From Siphonodentalium dalli (lineage: Eukaryota > Mollusca > Scaphopoda > Gadilida > Siphonodentaliidae): a stretch of 64,000 bases of DNA. The translations under genes were made by a program, and so were the position numbers. The notes beneath the pieces were generated by a model, which was given only the letters and a program-made list of their open reading frames with translations, made no database searches and was not told the origin of the DNA. Positions 53,637 to 63,489 of the stretch are shown here, in pieces; the first letter of the stretch is position 1, and each line of letters starts with the position of its first letter. The stretch covers positions 195,346,935 to 195,410,934 of the forward strand of contig CP136061.1 of the NCBI GenBank assembly GCA_032622095.1, written 5' to 3'.

Positions 53637-55214
53637 ATATATAGCTATAATTCAATATCTTAGTCAGTTTTCCATCCATAGTTATGGTTTCAATATCATC
53701 CTGGGTATAGGCAAATATACCATATTTACCATTTTTCATACATATTGTATACAATATTATATTTAGTCACCCTCCTACAGCATATTTTTTGGCATAAAAA
53801 ACGGCGCGCCCCCTCCCCTCCCCCTTTTTTTGGTCGGGGTTTCATCCGGACGGGGGGAGGGGGGTGTTTAAGGGGGTTTTAATGAGGTCCGCGCTAAGTC
53901 GACTTACACATACATACTAGTTTCCCGCTTGACTAGACCGCGATTATAAAATGAGTCATTTCATAACACGAACTTAGTTTAAAATTCGTTTCGATATTAG
54001 TGTTTTCAAATTCGCGTTTAAAAAAGTAGTCATTTTGCATTGTCATACTTCGTCAAATACAACGTTTTTTATATTCCAAATATAGTGATAATAGCGTTTA
54101 AATTTTTTATCAAATAGCCGTTTTTTGAATCACCTATTACGCGTTTGTAAAATGGCCCATTTCATAACACGAAATTGACCATAAATAATGATATTCGAAA
54201 TAAAAATGTGTGCTTTTAACTATTTTTTAAGTTTTTGAACCTTGCGTTTTGTGGTGACATCACTCAGGTTAAAATATATGCCTAACGTATTGGGAGTACA
54301 TTCATTACTTTTATGTGATTGGTCTATGTATCAGAATGTCGGAATGAAGTAATGTCATGGACGAACCTTACCGCACAGCTATATCATATCTATGTGTTTT
54401 ACCGAAGAGCTACACCTGAGAGTGAGTGTCTGAGAATACATGTATACCAGGCATATTAAAACAAATAGTATGCATACTTGACATGCATCGTTAGTTAGCA
54501 GATGGTCCATTAAGAACACAACAGCAACACCCGACATAACATTGACAGCTGATCGAACTACGTGTATAGGAGAAGTAACGTGGAGAAATTAGAGAAATTA
54601 CAGTGTTTAAGATTCAATAAAGGTTATCGAAATGTCAGCTAGAGGGGGCATTGGGGTGATAAATCTCGTTTGACATTCATCAGAAAAGAACTGCTGATTG
54701 TTGCCATTCACGAATATTGCATGAAAATACAGGGAAAAATCATAACTCGATAGTTAGTATCTAATTCAAGTGTATGTGATGATAGCATGAATAAGCTTCT
54801 AGACACACATCAGCTATAGTAAAGTATTGTGATATACACGGTATTTTTAAAATAATTATTACATTAAATGATACAAAATACATATAATGCCAGTTATGAT
54901 ATGTACACAATACAATTTAGTCATAGTAAAGAGAGTGCATAATTAAGAAACATGTGGACAATGGATCAGACACCGAGGCCATACTCCTAACATCAATGGA
55001 GCATTTAATATACATGCACAGTATATACCCTAGACAGCACCATGTGCAACCGATTAGGTATCATATAATGACTGAACCATCATATACAACCAGAATCAAA
55101 CTCCCTTGTTGGCGAAAACACAGGCCTGATTAGCACGTTTGATCCCAGACATGTCATTTCGTTTGATAAATGGCCGTGTCGATATAGTTTTGTGAGAAAT
55201 ACCACGTTTGCTAA

Positions 55215-55545
55215 TATTGTACGTGATTTAACAGTGAAAATGACACTTAATATACGTCATAACGTATTTATATGTAACGGATTTGCTTCAAGGAACATGG
55301 ACATATACATAAATCACATACTTAGAACACATTACCTTCGTGTATATACGGACGTATACCACGTATATATTCCACAAGGACATATACCTGCGTCTGAAAT
55401 CTCAACTGTTTAACTATACATTAAAGAGCTTTACTACGTGATTTACATGTGAAAATGGCACTTGTTATATGTCATAGCAGATACAGATACTGTACTTGCT
55501 TTAAGAAATATGGACATATATAAATATATATGTACTTGACAACAA
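55215..55545 (+). repeat. Diverged tandem duplication (period ~217 bp), right arm
   Basis: TACGTGATTTAACAGTGAAA at 55215 and TACGTGATTTACATGTGAAA at 55432 start units that also share TATGTCATA/TACGTCATAA and GGACATATA-AAAT. Confidence 0.65.
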
Positions 55546-56575
55546 TGTAGACCCGCGTTCTTATGCATACATCAGTAATGTGTGCATTAAATGGTAACAA
55601 CAATGAAAATGTACACTGTGTGAACCGCCATAGACATGAGAACTATTACAAATTTATGAGTTGTCTCGCTTGTTTTAGTTGCGATACATGATGTGATAAG
55701 TTCAGTTACCACCAATGAAGCAGTATTGACGCATTATGTTCAATAAACCATCGAGTTTAGATTAAATTTCTACTAACAATGCTATAAATTAACAACAATA
55801 AAGATAAAGGAACGATTAACTTAACGAATACATCGTTATATAATAGAGCGTTTTGACAAGAAAATATGGAATTAATATACACATGTGTTCACATAGTAGG
55901 CCTTTCGTGGCATGAGACTGTGAACAATGTTTCATCTGTATAACAGACTATATTTATAGGTGTTAAATGCATATCATTGATGAAAAGAATACATGAAGTA
56001 AGTATTTATATACTAGTCTACATCAGCTGGGTCCTTTGGTTTTGCACAAGTTGGTGCACAGATGTTTTCATTCCGTTTGTCCGTGTATTATATAGTTAAA
56101 TCGAGCAACGGGTTTTTATTGGCTGTTATAAATATTATGATAAGAACTAAATACTTCACTGATCGCTATTAGAGATCAAATGCTCACTAGGTACGTGCAA
56201 ATTTAGAGCCACATATTGGCGTGATGTTGCATCATGAAGTGAAACTCATGTCCAAGGACCTTTGAGTTAGCGGATTTCCTCGAATAAACAGAGGGTTTTG
56301 TAAATTAGAAATTATGGTTCCAACTCAACCAGTCTGTTGTATAGGGACCTATTTAAATGGGTCATTCGTTGTCTTCCCGCATTAATTCCCATCATAAGGT
56401 CACTACTTTCGAATCAATTGCGATGAAACTGTTCAGCCTGGAAATTTTCCATCTGTAAAAAGAAAACAAGTATATATATATAAACAATAATAATAATGTT
56501 AATACAGCGGCCAATGAACGCGTTTCTATACATTACCATTGTTATAAGGCTTGAACTAACGTTTACAGGTTCATA
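55546..56575 (+). other. Right-arm DNA without recognised gene
   Basis: Mirror of 49985-51014. TTTACAG at about 56563-56569 could be a splice acceptor into the BIR ORF. Confidence 0.45.
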
Positions 56576-56839
56576 ATGCTTGTCAGGGTGGGGGAGAAAC
56601 AACAGGTGATGGATATCCCGCCGCACGCAGCTGATTCGAGCGATAATAGTGTAAGCACGATACCAGAACTTTTAAATTTGTATGGTCTTACTGTGGCTTG
56701 GAAACCGTCATACCCAGAGTATCGAAATTTTCACTCGAGATTAGCTTCTTTCGAAAACTGGACCTCGCCCGTGGAGGCTGCTAAAATAGCTGGAGCTGGT
56801 TTCTTTTTCACAAAGACCGCTGTAAACCAAATGTTATAG
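56576..56839 (+). pseudogene. Broken BIR (baculoviral IAP repeat) domain
   Basis: An 87-codon ORF whose end, from RNFHSRLASFENW to AAKIAGAGFFFTK (about residues 50-80), is the first half of a BIR domain: Arg55, SF at 58-59, Trp62, then AGAGFFF. The frame stops at residue 87, before the zinc-binding Cys/His part. The Cys/His-coding bases are present just downstream (about 56835-56925), but in other frames. A 33-bp piece of that part is duplicated (56888-56920 and 56925-56957). A RING ORF follows on the same strand at 57058. BIR plus RING is the make-up of IAP proteins, inhibitors of apoptosis, abundant in molluscs and also carried by several large DNA viruses. Unseen splicing could be an alternative to mutation. 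Confidence 0.6.
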
Positions 56840-56887
56840 TTGCGGATGTAGGTTGTGGCAATGGGAAAAAGAGATGATCCTCGAACT

Positions 56888-56957
56888 GAACATTACCGTT
56901 TCTTTCCAAATTGTAGCTATATATGAACATTACCGTTTCTTTCCAAATTGTAGCTAT
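56888..56957 (+). repeat. 33-bp tandem duplication inside the broken BIR region
   Basis: GAACATTACCGTTTCTTTCC plus AAATTGTAGCTAT occurs at 56888-56920 and 56925-56957, with ATAT between. The mirror is at 49603-49672. Confidence 0.95.
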
Positions 56958-57057
56958 CTCAATTAGTTGCAACGTTTCCTGCCTGAAGATAGATATAAAC
57001 AGTGGAACAGACCGAGATATTTAATGGAAAATCCCCGATGTACCAGGAATTTTTTCA

Positions 57058-57366
57058 TTGCAACGTCCCGTGGATAGTGCCTCTGTTCAAGAAATGAATA
57101 CATTTTCAATAGATGACCTAACCGTTAATTTCGAAGAAATGACTGAAATAAACGATGAGAGACTGTCTGGTTCCTATGAAGATGACTGGCCTGATACGAC
57201 AGTAGACGTTTCTGAAGAATGCAAATGTATCATTTGTCCAGAGAATAATAACAACTGTGTGCTTTTACCACGTGGACACGTATCAATGTGTGGCATGTGT
57301 GCGCTCGGTTCTGAGACTTGTCCCTTGTGCAGAAGCGTGCGTGCCTATGCCAAAACTTTTGGTTAA
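57058..57366 (+). CDS. IAP-type RING finger fragment
   Basis: The open frame has its first ATG at 57094; the bases before it (TTG at 57058) could be joined through an AG at 57045-57046. The C-terminal half is a RING of IAP spacing: C57-x2-C60, x11, R72-x-H74, x3, C78-x2-C81, x6, C88-x2-C91. IAP RINGs have Cys where R72 stands (PCGH), so the third zinc ligand is lost, which should weaken E3 ligase function. The first half is acidic. It lies 218 bp after the broken BIR ORF on the same strand and probably came from the same BIR-RING gene. A viral or element-specific variant RING is the other reading. Confidence 0.6.
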   Translation: MQRPVDSASVQEMNTFSIDDLTVNFEEMTEINDERLSGSYEDDWPDTTVDVSEECKCIICPENNNNCVLLPRGHVSMCGMCALGSETCPLCRSVRAYAKTFG

Positions 57367-57614
57367 ATGATTCATACCTGCGTTGTGAATACCCTGAATC
57401 ACAGTTGCGTGTCATTTCCGGCCCTTCCTATAGGCCGAGACAGTTTACCACGAAACCCCTTTATTCTGTATTTAGATAATGTACTTCCGAGCCACTGTCT
57501 GAGGGTTCCCTCTGATCGAAACATGATTGGCCCTTCCATATTTGGCTAATGCGAATCCAGGGGGCAATCTGATTGGATTATATACTTTGAAACGGTTGTG
57601 ATGGGACCGCCCAA

Positions 57615-57622
57615 TGACGTCA
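57615..57622 (+). promoter_or_regulatory. CRE site TGACGTCA with CCAAT box
   Basis: A perfect palindromic CREB/ATF site directly after CCCAAT (57610-57614), 8 bp before the TATA box of the PC4-like gene. The mirror is at 48938-48945. Confidence 0.6.
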
Positions 57623-57629
57623 TATAGGG

Positions 57630-57635
57630 TATAAA
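57630..57635 (+). promoter_or_regulatory. TATA box of the PC4-like gene
   Basis: TATAAA, 63 bp before the ATG, with an initiator-like TTTTCAGTT about 30 bp downstream. The mirror is at 48925-48930. Confidence 0.65.
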
Positions 57636-57692
57636 CGTAATACATCCACGTGTCTCCGACATTTTCAGTTCAGCGTTCATCGAAACGATACC

Positions 57693-58214
57693 ATGAATTC
57701 TAAAATTTTCACCAAACACTTAGGACGGGATAGATACCTTACCGTCGGTGAATATAAAAGAATAAAAAATATAGACATCAGAATATGGAACGAGGGGAAG
57801 TTCCCTACTAAATTCGGCGCCTGCCTGAGATTACAACAGTGGCTGGAATTAGCTGATAACGCGCAGAAAGTGTATGAACATTTACAAAGCAGATCTTCTT
57901 TGGAAAGGATACATATCGGACATAATGAACACGTGACTTATGATCATGAACACAGTGTTGTACACATCAGAAAATTCTTTTACCCGAAAGACAGTGAGAT
58001 ACTTTGCCCTACGAAGACAGGTGTAACTCTTAGCCACTCAGAATTTGAACAGTTGATGTCCACCATTAATGACGTCACTGTGGCTGTACCGGAACTACAA
58101 ACTTTAGTACCCTGCTACATGCAAGAGGATCATAAAAAAAATCAGCTTGGCTTTTTAATGTGTAGTTTCTGTTCACCGGAATTATGCAAAATATATACAC
58201 CTGATTCGTTTTAA
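57693..58214 (+). CDS. Tandem PC4-like protein, right-arm copy
   Basis: A 173-codon intronless gene with ATG at 57693, TATA box 63 bp upstream and AATAAA 22 bp after the stop. The protein appears to hold two PC4/p15-like segments. One has IDIRIW at 27-32, FPTKFG at 37-42 and W50. The other has VVHIRKF at 89-95, PTKTGVTL at 106-113 and FEQL at 118-121. In PC4 proteins the pattern V-x-IR-x-(F/Y)...P-x-KKG-(I/V)-x-L forms the single-stranded DNA-binding sheet. Cys157, Cys160 and Cys165 cluster near the end. Both arm copies are intact and identical in the frame; the centre of the element holds a broken relative. The likely role is ssDNA binding in replication or transcription of the element. The PC4 assignment rests on motif reading only. 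Confidence 0.65.
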   Translation: MNSKIFTKHLGRDRYLTVGEYKRIKNIDIRIWNEGKFPTKFGACLRLQQWLELADNAQKVYEHLQSRSSLERIHIGHNEHVTYDHEHSVVHIRKFFYPKDSEILCPTKTGVTLSHSEFEQLMSTINDVTVAVPELQTLVPCYMQEDHKKNQLGFLMCSFCSPELCKIYTPDSF

Positions 58215-58235
58215 ACTGTAATTATTATGTAATGG

Positions 58236-58241
58236 AATAAA
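58236..58241 (+). terminator. Poly(A) signal of the PC4-like gene
   Basis: AATAAA 22 bp after the stop, followed by AATAAATAATAAAA at about 58254. The mirror on the left arm is at 48319-48324. Confidence 0.6.
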
Positions 58242-58439
58242 TGGATTGTGTTTAATAAATAATAAAATGTGTGAATTTTTAAAATATGCGTTCAGTTTTA
58301 CTGCTATGGAAAAGCCGACCCACGTGTAGTAAACCATGTCGAAATTATTCTCTGGCATGACCTTCCTCGATTATCTTGTGATTTTGTAATAACACTACAG
58401 AATGAGAATGACTTGAGAAATACCACGACCAAACTCTAC

Positions 58440-58865
58440 ACCTCCTTCTGTAGTTTTATGACTTAAAACAAAATAGCGGCCATGTTTTTCGAACTAAAAT
58501 CTCGTGATAACATCTGAGTGACGTCGGGCACGTACTCGCCAAATTTCATAACGATTGGTGGAAAAATGAGCCCACTATGACACTTTAAAATTCGAAGTGC
58601 ATTTATGACTTAAATAAAAGATGACCACTGGAGGCCGTATTTCTCAACCGATTCGTCCCCAATATGTGAAGATGTCCGCTAAGTGACGGAGAGCAACCCC
58701 CGTGGTTCGACGAGAAAATAAGCCTGACATGACATTTTATTTTTTTAAATATCTAAAATTCAAAATAGGCTGGCGGCCATGTTATTGAAATTATTCGAAC
58801 CAAAATATGGTGTTTACCTCTAAGTGACGTCTGGCACGCACGTGACAAATTTCATTATGATAAGA
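58440..58865 (+). repeat. Family K units, right arm
   Basis: Mirror of 47695-48120. Confidence 0.65.
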
Positions 58866-58869
58866 TAGA

Positions 58870-59580
58870 AAATGAGAACACAATGGTACTTTTTTTTTTA
58901 CTTGAAGGTAAGTGGCTACTCTGTTATAATGCTGCTGTCGTTTAACATAGATTTGCGTCAATTTTATATGAATTAAAGCATATAGCTAAAATCTATATTA
59001 AAACGAGGGGGTATTGAGACAATTTTGGAAATAAAGAACGTTTGTATTGATGGATAGGCCGAATTAGATTTAAATGCATAAGTGATGTGTACATTTAATG
59101 TATGTGACCCAAAATGCGTTCAGTTGTATATTCAAATATCTATGGGTAAGGCGTTGATTGATTCCTGATAGTTCGATTATATACACCATATTGTAAAGTG
59201 GTAGTTAGAGAAAAAAGCTTAACGATTGTTAGAGATGATTTAATCAAGTTTGCCATTGAAATAACAGTGTACCATTAGTCGGGATACATATATTAAAGGG
59301 GCCACATACAGGTATTTTAAACGGACCATATACGATGCCCGTGGAATTATGAAGGATTTTTCAATACTAGTCAAATAGAATGTTTCCACATGTAGCATGT
59401 TCCAGAAAAATTGCGTGGTTGAAGATTACATGTGTCCAATGAGCGGGGAGTGAGCCGTTAGGGTTCACCCAGGGATTGCATTGAATTCCAATGACTCAGG
59501 TGTTGCACCTGAAGTAAGTATTGGTTATTTACTAGCAGCACCAAACATCGGTACGAACGTCTCCAATGTTATAAAACACA
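58870..59580 (+). other. Right-arm DNA without recognised gene
   Basis: Mirror of about 46980-47690; no feature seen. Confidence 0.5.
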
Positions 59581-59584
59581 CATA

Positions 59585-59694
59585 ACCCAGTGAGCTTTCC
59601 GATTAATAGCAGCAAGCCATATTTCCGACTAAATCCTGAAAATACCAATAATTCTGTTGTGGATAAGGGGTCGATTAATTAGGGCATTACTGTA
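59585..59694 (-). mobile_element. Family A half-copy inside the right arm
   Basis: Mirror of 46866-46975, same truncation point; the terminus GGCATTACTGTA lies at 59683-59694. Confidence 0.85.
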
Positions 59695-59994
59695 TGTGTA
59701 TGAAATATATAGACATAAAACAACACACCTCTACGTCTGGCTCTCTCTCTGCTCCTCTCTCTTTCTTCCGCTACTCCTTGATATTCTCAACACATGTGTT
59801 TTATGTTTGCTAGAGTATGAGATGGGCCTCGTTTGGTTACATACGCCATGAAAGTAATATTACCTGTATACAGATCATTTACTTTACTAAAGGGGAATAT
59901 TCAAGAAGGTAGATAACTCGAGGGTTTAATATATTGCGAGGGAAGAAAGACGAGACCTTAGCGTTGTTGCCTCTGTCAGCACACTTAATGACAT

Positions 59995-60252
59995 GTGTTT
60001 GTGATGAAGGTTATAGCGCATCAGGCGAGAGATTTTAATCTTTTTAATAATGTGGATTCAAACAGCAGAGCAAATAATGGCTGGAGAATGTTAAGCTTCG
60101 AAAATTGCAGAATGATTCCATTAATCTATTCTGTGAATGATTGTGCAATACTTTACCATGAAATTAAACCAGACGCTCTTCAAATGTCTTCAAATGAGAA
60201 CATGTTATGGGACCATGGACTGGGGCGATTCAAACTGAAGCTTATATTATGA
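59995..60252 (+). CDS. Unknown 80-85-residue ORF, right arm
   Basis: The first ATG is at 60004 (the frame is open from a GTG at 59995). The peptide begins MKVIAHQARDFNLFNNV and ends GRFKLKLIL. No signal peptide, membrane segment or family motif is recognised. It is preserved in both arms, which near-identity alone would explain. Confidence 0.25.
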   Translation: MFVMKVIAHQARDFNLFNNVDSNSRANNGWRMLSFENCRMIPLIYSVNDCAILYHEIKPDALQMSSNENMLWDHGLGRFKLKLIL

Positions 60253-60455
60253 TGGCATGGCGAACATTCCAAATGCACTGGCAGATCATGTGATACAAGT
60301 GCTTTCGATAGACAGACAGTGCGTAAATTGTCGATTCTAATGAGTTTACTGCCCAACTGTCAGGTCACGTGATGACTTTGAGAATATTCTATTATAGGAG
60401 ATACGCTCTGTTATTGTTTTTCCACATTCTAGAAAATTCTTGTTTCCTAGAGGTA

Positions 60456-60916
60456 ATCTGCATATGTATTATTGGATATGTTGAAATATATATGGCCAAG
60501 GCACTAAACGATTTCTGAGAATTTGTTTACAGGGATACATCAGAGAGAGAGACATAGAGAGGACGAGAGAGAGATAAAGGGGATGAGATGCTGGGAGAGG
60601 GGGTAGTTGTGAGAAGTATTCAATAATTGAGTTGAGTTGTTACGTAATATGTAAAGATTTGTAAGGCAGAACGATCTGCATATGTATTATTGGATATGTT
60701 GAAATATATATGGCCAAGGCGCTAAACGATTTCTGAGAATTTGTTTACATGGATACACCAGAGAGAGAGCGAGAGACATAGAGAGGACGTGAGAGAGAAG
60801 AGAGAAGAGAGAGAGATAAAGGGGGATGAGATGCTGGGAGAGGGGGTAGTTGTGAGAAGTATTCAATAATTGAGTTGAGTTGTTATGTAATATGTAAAGA
60901 TTTGTAAGGCAGAACG
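60456..60916 (+). repeat. Tandem duplication of ~250 bp, right arm
   Basis: Mirror of 45644-46104; it includes two GAGAGA-rich tracts of different length. Confidence 0.9.
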
Positions 60917-61149
60917 ATTAAAGAAAGCATATAGAGCACCAGAAGAGATAGATTATAATAAATATTATTAACAGATGTGGAATTCAAGAGAATAGTGTGC
61001 CAGTCTGGACCGATTAGTATGCCTCTGTTTGTGAAAATGTATAATGATCGGTGTCCCTACATACTTCATAAATGCTTGAAGTTGGATAGCTAGGAAAATC
61101 TATGAAGTGATGGTCTTATACACTCATTCACCACTCTATTCACTAAAAT

Positions 61150-61755
61150 GTTTTTTGAAATTTTTGAACATTTAAAATTATTTGTCAATTTTAGGAAAAA
61201 TATTGTTTTTTGAAGTTTTTCATGTTTTTTTTCAGTTAGGAAAAGTTTTTAAAGTTTTTCCTTTTTTTTTTTTATTTTTGAAAAATTTGAAGTTTTTAAA
61301 GTTTTTCATTGTTTTTTTATTTTTGAAAAATTTGAAGTTTTTAAAGTTTTTCATTTTTTTTTTATTTTTGAAAAATTTGAAGTTTTTAAAGTTTTTCATT
61401 TTTTTTTTCATTTTTGAAAAATTTCAATTTTTTTAAGTTTTAACATTTTTTTTTCACTGCGAGTGCCGTGTGTAACTTTAACATTCATCCACATTGTGTG
61501 TCGTGTGTCACTTTAACATTCATACACAGTGAGTGTGGAGTGTGCCTTTATATTTAGTTTATGGGTACCGAGTGTGGCTTTAACATTATACTGAGAGTGC
61601 TCCCCTTTGACATTCACGCACTGTGTGCACATTGTGTCACTTTAATATTCACACAGAATGATATCCGAGTGTGTCTTTAAATTGACTTTGTGAGTGTCAG
61701 AATATATTGTGTCCCTTTAATATTGATAACACTTTGATTACCGTGTGTACCTTTA
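61150..61755 (+). repeat. A/T-rich array and AATGTTAAAG array, right arm
   Basis: 61150-61444 mirrors 45116-45410; 61450-61755 mirrors 44805-45110. Confidence 0.85.
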
Positions 61756-62241
61756 ATGTGCGGTAATACACTTATTAGGAATATAATTGAGGGGCGAGGT
61801 TCCCCCGTTAATGAAGGTCCTCAAATATAGTTCGCACCTGACGATCAGTTTGCACGACGTACTTCGATGACGGAAGTATACGATTGCCCATTGTACCTTT
61901 CTCAAGGGCCCGAAAGCGTATACGACCATTCTCAAATAGCCACACCCACGAAGTACACATCCATATACAGAAGGACCCCCCCCCCCACAAACGTGACGTA
62001 TACAAATACCCACACGCGTATACTCAAACACCCACGCGTCGCCACGTCATACGGTGCGGGGGCGGTGGTACTTTGATCTTTGTTTACATACAACGTCGTT
62101 ACGTCATACGGTGCGGGGGCGGGGTACTTTCCTTTGATCTCCTTTGATGTCGGAAGACAATAGGGCAGTAGAATATGTACCCATACTTCCAATGTACTTC
62201 TATAATGTACCTTTACCCCCCCAAGAGGCCTGTATGCAGCA

Positions 62242-62247
62242 CTACGG
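62242..62247 (+). repeat. Right target-site duplication CTACGG
   Basis: CTACGG follows GCAGCA; it is identical to 44312-44317. The downstream bases GGGTTAGCCAGAGTAGAG continue the inverted match of the older element. Confidence 0.8.
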
Positions 62248-62509
62248 GGGTTAGCCAGAGTAGAGATTCAGGGCATGATCTAGTCGTTATGTCGACGCAT
62301 GTTACGTAATTAATATGTTATTGCTACACTTTCGGGGGAAGTGCACAACTGTTCCAATATAATGGTAGATCCGTAATTCTGTGTCAATATTCGAACCCAT
62401 GTTCAGACTGATACGCTTCCCAACTCTCGGTGAAAGGGTTTCCTAGCTGTTATGTGTACCCATACCATACCATGCATGGTACACAGAATGCCGATGTCCG
62501 GATCAACCA

Positions 62510-62778
62510 CCCGTTGTCCGTCTGTCCGTCCATCGAGTCGTAGACGCATGATATCCGATGCAATATCTCAAGTATGTTTTTTATCCGATCGTGTTCATAT
62601 TTTATGTGCATGCAGGTTTATGTTCACACCCCTCACCTGTATAAGTTTTGGTATCAATCGGTTTATTGGTTTAGAAATTATTAACACTTAATTTCCACCC
62701 ACAAATGGCCATGTGCTATCCAATGCGATAACTCAAGTATTTTTGTCGACCGGTCGTGTTCATATTTTATATGCAGGT
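62510..62778 (+). repeat. Degenerate repeat, unit ~200 bp, left piece
   Basis: TCGTGTTCATATTTTATGTG and TCGTGTTCATATTTTATATG head two units, with ATC-x-ATGC-ATA-CTCAAGTAT before each. The repeat continues after the inserted G element at 63490-63770. Confidence 0.6.
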
Positions 62779-63369
62779 TTAAAGGGGTACTGTACGCCAC
62801 ATGTTGTTGTTGGTTTCTATAGTCTCCGAGTCGGAGAATAAGGTAACAATTTTTCCATTATTTGAAAGTCTGTTGAGTACGAAGTCATGTTACGGATGAC
62901 AAATTTACCGGAATGCAAAAATACAAATTGTCGTTGTCGAGTAATTTTTGTAAAGTTTTCAACCAAATGAATCAAATAAAAGTTATATTATATGCATACT
63001 AGTCCCATATAGTCATTTAAGTTATTGTATCGTTGCTAGTCAGTGAGTGGCTTGAGTGTTCTCCCCGTATCATCATAATATTTTAAGCAATCGTGTGTGC
63101 GATCGGTTTAAAAATCCAGTATCCCTCAATTACTATTTTTGATTACGGTAATTCGTAATTTAATTGACGCCATTTTATGGCTCCAGTCATAAATTCAATT
63201 TATATCAAATTATTAACTTTTAAATTATTAAATTTTAAGATAGCCTATTAACCTGAGCGTTTACAGAATACATCTTCGACTCAAATTACTTATGTTTCTA
63301 TATATTATCGATATTAGATCGTTGTTGTCACCGGAAATTTAATGAAAATGGCGTACAGTACCCCTTTAA
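62779..63369. mobile_element. Family G inverted-repeat element, TTAA-flanked
   Basis: The ends are TTAAAGGGGTACTGTACGCC and GGCGTACAGTACCCCTTTAA; longer than the copy at 10590-10845. No transposase ORF. Confidence 0.8.
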
Positions 63370-63480
63370 GATCAGATAAGATAAGATAATTTATTGCAAT
63401 ACACCAGTGTAGGCAGTTGCAAATAACATAAAGTACAAGTAAATTAAACATAATACATAATTATGTGCATATAACAGTAA
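63370..63480 (-). mobile_element. Retroelement 3' tail (LINE/SINE type), minus strand
   Basis: AGATCAGATAAGATAAGATA then ATTTATTGCAATACACC: read on the minus strand it ends in ATCTTATCTTATC repeats, typical of LINE/SINE tails in invertebrates. Confidence 0.45.
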
Positions 63481-63489
63481 ACAAACATA

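Larger units (their letters stand above)
52783..53779. other. Unique 997-bp centre of the giant palindrome
   Basis: The only single-copy part of the element. 52838-53044 is a Leu/Val-rich ORF from GTTGTTG-type repeats, doubtful. 53148-53640 holds a TATA box and a broken PC4-like coding region. Confidence 0.8.
44318..62241. mobile_element. Giant palindromic element, 17.9 kb, with ~8.46-kb inverted arms
   Basis: The left arm 44318-52782 and right arm 53780-62241 are reverse complements along their whole length; paired positions sum to about 106,560. The ends are TGCTGCATACAGG and CCTGTATGCAGCA (TG..CA). It is flanked by CTACGG on both sides and sits inside an arm of an older repeat. Each arm carries a PC4-like gene, BIR and RING ORFs, an unknown ORF, tandem arrays, a family A MITE copy and family K units. 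The 997-bp centre has a broken PC4-like paralogue. No transposase, integrase or polymerase was recognised. A 6-bp duplication is typical of Polinton/Maverick and some retroviral-type integrases, but Polintons start with AG, so the class is open. Confidence 0.85.
53780..62241 (-). repeat. Right arm of the giant palindrome
   Basis: 8,462 bp, the reverse complement of 44318-52782. The inner edge lies at GCATATTTTTTGGC (53780) and the outer edge at GCAGCA (62241). Genes on its + strand mirror those on the minus strand of the left arm. Confidence 0.9.

Noticed and set aside
44318-62241. Assembly fold-back artefact as explanation of the giant palindrome
   Set aside because: Not excluded without reads, but TG..CA ends, matching CTACGG flanks, the rejoined older repeat and arm-specific substitutions all favour a real insertion.
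44318-62241. Standard Polinton/Maverick
   Set aside because: The 6-bp duplication fits, but the ends start TG rather than AG and no protein-primed polymerase, retroviral-type integrase, protease or packaging ATPase is visible.
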